Below are positions 57,381 to 64,000 of a DNA stretch of 64,000 nucleotides, piece by piece; the stretch's first letter is position 1, and every line of letters starts with the position of its first letter. The DNA is taken from assembly GCF_964204645.1 (NCBI RefSeq), contig NC_134026.1, forward strand, positions 16,636,650 through 16,700,649. The letters run 5' to 3'. The notes under the pieces were generated by a model that searched no databases, was not told the DNA's origin, and saw only the letters and a program-made list of their open reading frames with translations. Source of the DNA: Tubulanus polymorphus. Taxonomy: Eukaryota > Nemertea > Palaeonemertea > Tubulaniformes > Tubulanidae. A program made the position numbers and the translations under genes.

Positions 57381-58589
57381 TTTCCACACTTTTTTGTCAA
57401 AACTACATAGGCTTTTTTACATTACCGCTGTTGCCGACACAATCCGCCTGATATCATTCAGCTCACTTCGATCTACAAATACTCCGTGCGTATTTTGAAG
57501 AATCAACATTACAAAAGCACTGTCGGGCCGTAAAACATCGAAAATTGAGCCCCATTCAAAGAGCCGACACGTTTTTCTAAGTCGTCTTTCCGAAGCTACC
57601 GCACGTTTCTTGTCACGTCGATTATCAATTCAAGCATTAATTAACAAATTTATTACCCAAAGATTGCACATTCAGCCGCGGTTTTTAAAAACTAATTTAA
57701 ACAATAGCCCATTTTCCTCATCAAATCATATTACTGATACACAGGAAATTTACTACTTTAGATTCTAAAAGCACTGTCGAGCCGTAAACATCGACTAATC
57801 GACGTGTGTCGCTACATCGTCGTTCCGGGGATCAGCTGCGAGTTTCTTCTCATCATGAGAATCAAATCGAGTACAAATTTATTTAATACTACCAGTGAGG
57901 CCACGGGCTTCATGTAGTTAGTTTAACAATACCTTTTTTCTTTACAAAATTAACCGTGTATTTACTAAGATGTCGTAGGCCTAAACTAAACACGCCAAAG
58001 AGATATAGAGGAGAAACGCTGTTATGTCGACGAGGTATCAAAAGAAAAGAATATATTACTTCATTCGGCCGCGGGCTTCAACCATTTATCAATACTCTAT
58101 ATTTCCTACAGTACATACCGATCTTTGTCAAATGCACAAGGTATTTACTAAATACAAGTATATAACACACTCCTATCCGTATGCTTGACTCGCATTCGGG
58201 GAAAGCGTTCGCCGTGGGGGAAAGGAGATCGTTCGCTGTGTCGCTTGAATTGTTTACGCGACCTTAAGCCTTTAGGCCTACCGGTACTGACCTTTACTGT
58301 CTCAAACAAACACAATATAATTGTTGCGTTTATTAACGGACTCATTGGATTGAACTTCAAAACAAAATTTACGACATTTACGAGGGTTGTTATTCAATAG
58401 GCCTTCGACCAATCTGTCCGGATGTTAGGCCTACGCATAAACATAGGCCTACATAGGCTAGTAGCCTCTACTAGGTTAATGCTAAGTTCACTGTAAAGGA
58501 GGAATCAGATTTATTAAAATGCATGTTAATTTAGTGATTAACTGGTTCTGACTTGCAACGATCAATCACAATTATCAATTTTATTGCTG
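57381..58589. other. Host non-coding DNA
   Basis: No gene supported. TAGGCCTA-like hexamers cluster near 58380-58470. Confidence 0.4.
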
Positions 58590-59057
58590 AAAATGAAGAA
58601 AAGTTTTGGTTCAAAGAAAAAGCGTATTGTTCGATCAAACAGAATTGTTTTCATTCGAACAAGATTTTCTTGTCGGAACATTAAGTTTTTGGGTCAAACA
58701 GCGTGTTAAGGTCGTTTTGGAAATTTACTCGGTCTGGTATATTTTGGATTACTGTGTATGTCATTTGTCAGGACATTAAACAGAAGACGACTTAGGATAC
58801 TACCTTGCGTGACTCCACTAGTTAGACCGACTTATTCCAAGATGAGGCGTTCCGTTGATTTCGGCTACAAGTTTTCGTTCAGAGATAACAACTGAGTCAT
58901 TTGAGCGACAGTATCATTGATACTGTTTCCTAATAGCCTGTTTAGTAATGGCTGATGTTGTGCCTTATGTTGTGCCAAATGTTTTGTCGAAATCCACCGT
59001 TGAACAGCATTCTAAGACTGTGCAGAAAACCCGTTATCGCTGCTTTGCAGCTATATT
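58590..59057 (-). repeat. Left arm of a large inverted repeat with LINE reverse transcriptase relic
   Basis: Its reverse complement matches 60652-61095. The minus strand reads an RT fragment near 58990-58780 (DFDKAF-type motif, diverged). The outer part consists of GTTCGAAYGAAA-type degenerate repeats. Confidence 0.75.
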
Positions 59058-59104
59058 TTTTTGATTAAAATTGATTTTAGAAGTTATTCATTTTTATATT
59101 TTAA

Positions 59105-59226
59105 GAGTAATAGGGAATAAGTTGTTTCGTATCAAAGGTTGAAAGGTCGAAAAATAAATTGAGTGTGCGAGAATTTATTTTTCGACCTTTCGACCTTTGG
59201 TATGAAACAACTTATTCCCTATTACT
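59105..59226. repeat. 122-bp near-perfect hairpin
   Basis: The left arm AGTAATAGGGAATAAGTTGT and following sequence is inverted at 59170-59226, with a loop around AGTGTGCGAG. It shares its core with 29666-29775, and both follow ATTAAAATTGATTTT. Confidence 0.9.
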
Positions 59227-59690
59227 CCTATGCATATTTTGTTACCACAATCAATTGGAAGGTTGTAGCTCATGACATGGTCTATGATTGTAGTGAGATT
59301 CAAGTTCATTGGTTTTTTATATATGGCCACCAGGGGCGTTGAAGAATACAATAACATAGTATTTCCTTATTATATTAATACTAGGCATATTTTTTACCAT
59401 GATCAATTAAAAAGTTGTAGCTCATGACATGTCCTATAATTATGATTAGTTTCAAAGTCATTGGGCTTTGCATATGGTCACCATCGGTCGCTGTATAGTA
59501 GAATAACTTAGTATTTCCATATTATAGTAGTAACTAGGCAAATTTTGTTACCAAAATCGATTTTAAAATGGTAGCTGCTGAATTGTTCTATGATTGTGGT
59601 GAGTTTCAAGGTCATTGAATTTTTTCAAGGTAATTGGGTAGGGCTTTGAATACTGAAATTGTTAGATTGTTGATGATTTGAAACCACTTC
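59227..59690. repeat. Three tandem units of about 152 bp
   Basis: Units start with TTTTTACCA/TTGTTACCA near 59237, 59389 and 59541, and share GGTAGCTCATGACAT-like and TAGTATTTCC-like parts. Non-coding. Confidence 0.8.
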
Positions 59691-59749
59691 CAAGTGGGCA
59701 TGGTGTCCCTGGACCCCTAGTTCATATGAGATGTTGAAATGGAATGGTC

Positions 59750-60075
59750 TTTTATATGACTAAACTAGGTCATGATATCATCCAATATGGCCGACTGGCA
59801 GCAATCTTCAATTCTGAAATTATATATTTTGGTCATTAACGCTAAGATTTTTTTTATCATTGTATGTCATTTGGCATGGGCTTTCACATGACCACACTCG
59901 GTTTTGAAGTCATCCAAAATGGCCGACTTTCGATTTTGAAATTATATATTTTAGTTATAAACTCAAAAAGTTTTCCAGATAGGGCTTCGATATCATTGCG
60001 TATGAAACTGTAAACTTGCATGAACTACCATATGACCAAACAAGGTCACGATGTCGCACTAAATGGCAGCCTGTG
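59750..60075. repeat. Degenerate tandem units of about 131-143 bp
   Basis: TGACCAAACTAGGTCATGAT-type starts near 59757, 59888 and 60031, with CATCCAAAATGGCCGAC in each of the first two. Confidence 0.65.
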
Positions 60076-60239
60076 CATTCATTTAGCACAGGAAAAAGCA
60101 GGCTTAAATGAGTTCGCAGTTTGTTGTTTTGTTTTCATACATTTTTTGTCCATGTTGAGCTCTTCATCACAGTCACTGAAGGTTCGCCATAAGGTGTTTC
60201 GGGGGTAAATTAAGCCCATCAAATTTCATGTAATATGCA

Positions 60240-60651
60240 TTATGACTGGTCTGTGCCTAGCTGCCCATTATTCCTGCAAATTTGATCGTTTCCTTCTATG
60301 TATAGGCCTACTAGTTCTTCTGATTCACGGGGATCATTTTCTGCCGATTTATTTAGCGGACAGTTAATTACATTGGTTGGTTAATCGCTTGAAACTGGTT
60401 TGACCATAGTTTCCTTGTTTAACGACAATCACTGGCCACGCGATTGGATGATTTACACTCACGGCATAGATGACTTCAAAATATATGTGACCACTACTGA
60501 AATATTATGTAATAGTAAATACATATATCAAAATTGCCGAATTTCGTGAAATTCGGCATGATCTCCTAAATATCATATCCTGTTCCAGTAAAAGTAGATG
60601 TCGCCTTTATAATTCCAGTTTTTATCGATCTATTAACATAATAATAATAAT
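60240..60651. other. Host non-coding DNA with a short palindrome
   Basis: GCCGAATTTCGTGAAATTCGGC at 60537-60558 is a perfect 9-bp-arm palindrome. Nothing else is seen. Confidence 0.5.
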
Positions 60652-61095
60652 AAATATAGCTGCATAGCAGCGATAACGGGTTTTCTGCACAGTCTTGAAT
60701 CCTGTTCAACGGTGGATTTCGACAAAGCATTTGATAAGGTTCAACATCAGCCATTACTAAACAGGCTATTAGAAAATGGTATCAATGATAGGTCGCTCAA
60801 ATGGCTCAGCAGTTATCTCTGAACGAAAACTTGTAGCCGAAATCAACGGAATCTTGGAATAAGTCGGTCTAACTAGTGGAGTCACGCAAAGTAGTATCCT
60901 AAGTCGTCTTATGTTTAATGTTCTAAAATACAGAGTAATCTAAAATATACCAGACCGAGTAAATTTCCGACCTTAACACACCGTTCGACCAAAAAACTTA
61001 ATGTTCCGACAAGAAAATCTTGTTCGAATGAAAACAATTCTGTTTGATCGAACAATACGCTTTTTGTTTGAACCAAAACTTTTTTTCATTCTGAC
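60652..61095 (+). repeat. Right arm of the large inverted repeat, LINE RT relic
   Basis: The plus strand reads VDFDKAFDKVQHQPLLNRLL and ENGINDRSLKWLSSYL, the palm A region of a LINE reverse transcriptase, then breaks. It is the reverse complement of 58590-59057. Confidence 0.75.
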
Positions 61096-61500
61096 AAAAA
61101 TGTGTTCGAATAAAAGGCTATGTTATTGTTGAAATGAAGAACTTTTTGTCCCGGCAAAGAAATTTGGTTGAGCGAAAACAACTTTTTTGGAACGAATGAA
61201 AACAATTCTGTTCGATTGAACGAAATACTTAATACTTTTGGTTCGGAGAAAAAACTTTTTACAATATACTTGTTCGAAACGAAAACTTAATGTTTTTGAC
61301 AAGAAAATTCTGTTCAAATTAAAACGATTCTGTTTGATCGAATGATTGTTCGAACGAAAGACCTTTCGTTTGGACAAATAAAGTTTGTTCAACTTTGTTC
61401 TAACGATTTTTTCAAATTGGTTCAATCGAACAGAATATTATTGATACGAACGAAATAAATTTTGTTCCGACGAAAGGATTTTCAAGCGAAAGGTCTTATG
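61096..61500. repeat. Degenerate GTTCGAACGAAAA-type repeats
   Basis: Short imperfect units (TTGTTCGAATGAAAAC, TTGTTCGAAACGAAAAC, TGTTCGAACGAAAG) recur every 25-40 bp. The minus-strand open frame over them looks like an artefact. Confidence 0.6.
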
Positions 61501-61542
61501 AACGAAAAAAAAAGATATTTCTGGGGCTCCGTAGTAACTTAA

Positions 61543-61870
61543 AGCCGGACGTAGGTCGGCCTTGCGACGCGATGCGATCCTCGTGTTGCATCGCAAGTAT
61601 CGCTGCAAGTCGGTTGCGAAACGATTGTCAGTGACTGTGTGCGACTAGTTTCTGCCAGTCGCAAGAGCACGTAGGTCGGTTGTGACAGCCGTGTCGCGTC
61701 GCAGAAAGTAGAACACGTGCGACTCCTTGTGACTGGCGTTGCTGACAGTCGCAATCCGTCACAAGGGAGCGTAGGTCAATGAGTCGTTGCGACACAATCG
61801 TCGCTGGCGGTCGCAATGAATGGCGTCGCAGTGAGTCACAAGCCTTCGCAAAGCCGACCTATATCCGGCA
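61543..61870. mobile_element. MITE with GCCGGACGTAGGTCGGC ends, TAA target duplication
   Basis: Left GCCGGACGTAGGTCGGC, right reversed GCCGGATATAGGTCGGC. TAA flanks both sides (61540-61542, 61871-61873), as in Harbinger-type insertions. The inside holds many TCGCAA/TTGCGA and GTAGGTCG copies. 328 bp, non-coding. Confidence 0.7.
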
Positions 61871-61873
61871 TAA

Positions 61874-62699
61874 GTCATTATAGACGGGCACCAAAGACCA
61901 ACATTTTGGTACTTCCGTTCAACAGAGATACCATATGGACAAATTTGGTATCATTCGAAAGCTTTGCATCTAGGCTTCGGGGAATCGATATCCGTTTCCA
62001 TGGAAACTGGTGCAATTTCCATGGAAACGGATACCAAGGAAACCAATACCTAATTTGATTTCATAGATAGAAATCCTTTAAAAAGTATGTAGCTCCTAAA
62101 CCAAGGTCCTAAGTAGCCCGCTATTACACTAATTTTAGGTTTTCGTGTATGGGCTTTCATTTCGTAACATTTATTTTGTCGGTCCCTATACAAGAAACTG
62201 GGGTAGTGGAGCTATTTTCCACTAAAATATCAAAGAAGTCAATGAATGAATCAATCTTGTCACTTTCTATGTGCTGATACTTTGAACGATTCGTGTCTGC
62301 AATGAAGCAGGGGGTCGGGTTTTCGAGGTTTATTGTGACATTTCGGTGATTGTTGTGTCAGTAACCATGACAACCGCATAATTTGTATCATATAGGTATC
62401 TCGTATTATGGATATCAATGGATTTTCAAGTAACATTATCTCAAAATTCATGATATATAGAAGAATTCTAATTGGTTTCGGGTTGTATTTTGATATACAG
62501 GTTATTATATTGTGCCATTTTCAAACTGATAACCTGGGACTATTTCACAGGCTCACTTAACATTTCATTAAAATTCCATTAGTATTGTATCATCATGACA
62601 TGAAATTATCAGTCATTTTCGTTAGATAAGCCGGACATTCCTAAAATGATTCAGATATATCAAAAGAGAAGATAAATCAGAATTTATCTAATGCAGCAT
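61874..62699. other. Host non-coding DNA
   Basis: A small foldback CCATGGAAACNGG / TTTCCATGG lies near 61993-62032. No gene. Confidence 0.4.
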
Positions 62700-63390
62700 G
62701 TATCTTCATTTATTTATTTGTTTATTTGCGTCAGACCATGAAGGTACATATATACATATAAATAATTCATACAAAATGCATCTCATGCAATTAGTAACGT
62801 ATACTATTACTACAAAATAGATAGGATTTACAATGAATTTGATTAAAAAGAACTACGTACATCTAATTAGTGAACTAATGATAGCCAATTAAGTGAAAAG
62901 TCAGTTGACGTAAGAGAAATAAGTAGACTGATTGAGCTCATAGATAGTCCTGCCCTGAGGGAATTAACACGGATTGATTCTCCAAAAGAAAGAGTTTTAG
63001 AAAATGCAAACATCTGTGAAGCACTACAGAATCTAGGCAACTTGCAGTAATCGAAAAGAATTGTATACAAACTTTTTATAAGTTGCTTGTGTAAATTTAA
63101 ACCATAATGTAGAACAGTAAAGAGAGGTACAGTATTACTGAATCAGAGCATTGTGAGAATTTGTTAACTAGTTGATTCCCCCTAGCGCACACTTGCCGGT
63201 ATAACTTTTTATATGTAAATCATCCTGCAGATCATTACTGATGATGTACACTAAATATTTATATTGGTTAACTGCCATCAATTTAACACCATTTAGCAAT
63301 ATATGAGGAAAATCCTTGATTTTTAACTTTTCGTAGAATAACCTCAAACGATTTTTAACTTTTAATTTGTACATAGTGGGTTTTTATCTT
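62700..63390 (-). mobile_element. LINE fragment, C-terminal end of the reverse transcriptase ORF
   Basis: On the minus strand, 63374-63168: KVKNRLRLFYEKLKIKDFPH, ILLNGVKLMAVNQYKYLVYI, ISNDLQDDL. After a shift: LVNKFSQCSDSVILYLF. Then 63070-62867: LPRFCSASQMFAFSKTLSFG, ESIRVNSLRAGLSMSSI. The wording (L-x-Y-K-Y-L-G-x-I-I type, then L-P-R-x-C-S-A-S-x-M-F) is typical of LINE thumb/C-terminal regions. The polymerase core is absent. An AT-rich tail (62700-62850) may be its 3' end. Two or more frameshifts. Confidence 0.75.
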
Positions 63391-63400
63391 CATTCAACCA

Positions 63401-64000
63401 TTAACATCTAATATTCTTCAGAGTCATTGTCATTGGTCTGTTGAAGAGTAATTTTTTGTTGTAACAGTCACTGCACCGGCACGCATCCGTACACTGCAAA
63501 CCATTTCCCATACAGTGACATTTTGTTGATCGACAATCCACCTTACATCCACATATGATAGTTTCTTTCATTTCCGCAGGTGCAGAGTCCTGTTCCATAA
63601 GTTTTGGAATGATTTTACCAGAGCTTTCGTCCCAACCATGACCAAATGGCTCTGGAACAGTTACCCTACTTATCACAGCACTTCTCCACACGAGACACTG
63701 ATAGTTAGCCCGCATTACGTGTAATCTAAAACTATCCGTCGTCGGCGGCAAGTTTCCATGTGTAGATCCCTTGAGGCAAAACAATCTGTAGCGAATATCA
63801 TTCAATGATAAATACTGTCCAATTTCATTTTTCAAGTAACAGTTTCCAATTAAATCTGTACATGCAGTCAAAGTTTTTTCCGATACTTTCACAGAGCAGC
63901 CAAGATCTTGTAAATCGTCAAATCTTGTGACATCATCCTTTAAAACCAACCACGGTTTTACCTTCCCTATTGACCTGAAAGACGAGACACTATCGCATCC
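63401..64000 (-). CDS. Cys-rich (CXC-like) protein, 3' part, continues past the window
   Basis: The frame is open to the right edge: it starts GCDSVSSFRSIGKVKPWLVL before the first Met (63949), so that Met is not the start. It continues DLGCSVKVSEKTLTACTDLI, NDIRYRLFCLKGSTHGNLPP, SFRLHVMRANYQCLVWRSAV, and then a Cys-rich end, CGCKVDCRSTKCHCMGNGLQ and CTDACRCSDCYNKK. The ending resembles tesmin/TSO1-type CXC clusters that bind zinc. Similar proteins with T/S-G-C-D-S/T-x-S-x-F and R-A-N-Y-Q motifs are common in aquatic invertebrates, perhaps as transposon-derived genes. The function is unknown. About 200 codons lie here without a break. Confidence 0.6.
   Translation of the reverse strand, partial: GCDSVSSFRSIGKVKPWLVLKDDVTRFDDLQDLGCSVKVSEKTLTACTDLIGNCYLKNEIGQYLSLNDIRYRLFCLKGSTHGNLPPTTDSFRLHVMRANYQCLVWRSAVISRVTVPEPFGHGWDESSGKIIPKLMEQDSAPAEMKETIICGCKVDCRSTKCHCMGNGLQCTDACRCSDCYNKKLLFNRPMTMTLKNIRC

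Noticed and set aside
61123-61425. 100-codon Lys/Arg/Phe-rich minus frame
   Set aside because: It lies over short degenerate GTTCGAA repeats and has no known motif.
61816-62058. 80-codon frame
   Set aside because: Starts inside a MITE and crosses its end into non-coding DNA.

Overview
The window looks like nuclear DNA of an invertebrate animal, probably aquatic. It has GT-AG spliced exons, animal LINE, BEL/Pao, Harbinger and piggyBac-type elements, many microsatellites, and no operons or rRNA. I cannot name the species. Very AT-rich blocks of Maverick/Polinton-type virus-like DNA lie in more balanced host DNA. Family names are from memory and reading; nothing was searched.

Layout. 1-925 is a fragment of a Polinton protein-primed DNA polymerase (pPolB). 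926-2565 is foreign: a hairpin-forming minisatellite, a tyrosine-recombinase remnant and a second hairpin repeat. 2733-17859 is one long decayed Polinton: pPolB holding an intein, a convergent VLTF3-like gene, capsid-type and small membrane genes, a LINE insertion, a coiled-coil membrane protein, a major-capsid-like gene, integrase and packaging ATPase. Most of its genes begin with the same signal, a T-run followed by TAAATAAATG or TATAAATG. 18006-28417 is host DNA with a piggyBac-type MITE, a BEL/Pao remnant and a transposase-like gene split by a Harbinger element. 28553-29775 is another Polinton end (polymerase N-terminus plus a foldback). 29776-53371 is host DNA: an LTR-like pair, a 3 kb segmental duplication, a repeat family with 18-bp palindromes, a tandemly duplicated Thr/Ser-rich exon, and a spliced transposase-like gene on the minus strand. 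53371-57180 holds more Polinton pieces, including an intein-free polymerase and an HNH endonuclease gene. 57240-64000 holds satellites, an inverted-repeat structure, a MITE, a LINE fragment and a Cys-rich gene cut by the window edge.

How it fits together. The Polinton genes describe a virus-like element: polymerase for replication, integrase for insertion, ATPase and capsid genes for particles, and a late-transcription-factor-like protein together with a poxvirus-late-promoter-like start signal. All copies here carry frameshifts and stops, so they are fossils. The most notable item is the intein (with LAGLIDADG endonuclease motifs) inserted exactly in polymerase motif C, with an uninterrupted homologous site in the polymerase copy at 56,089.
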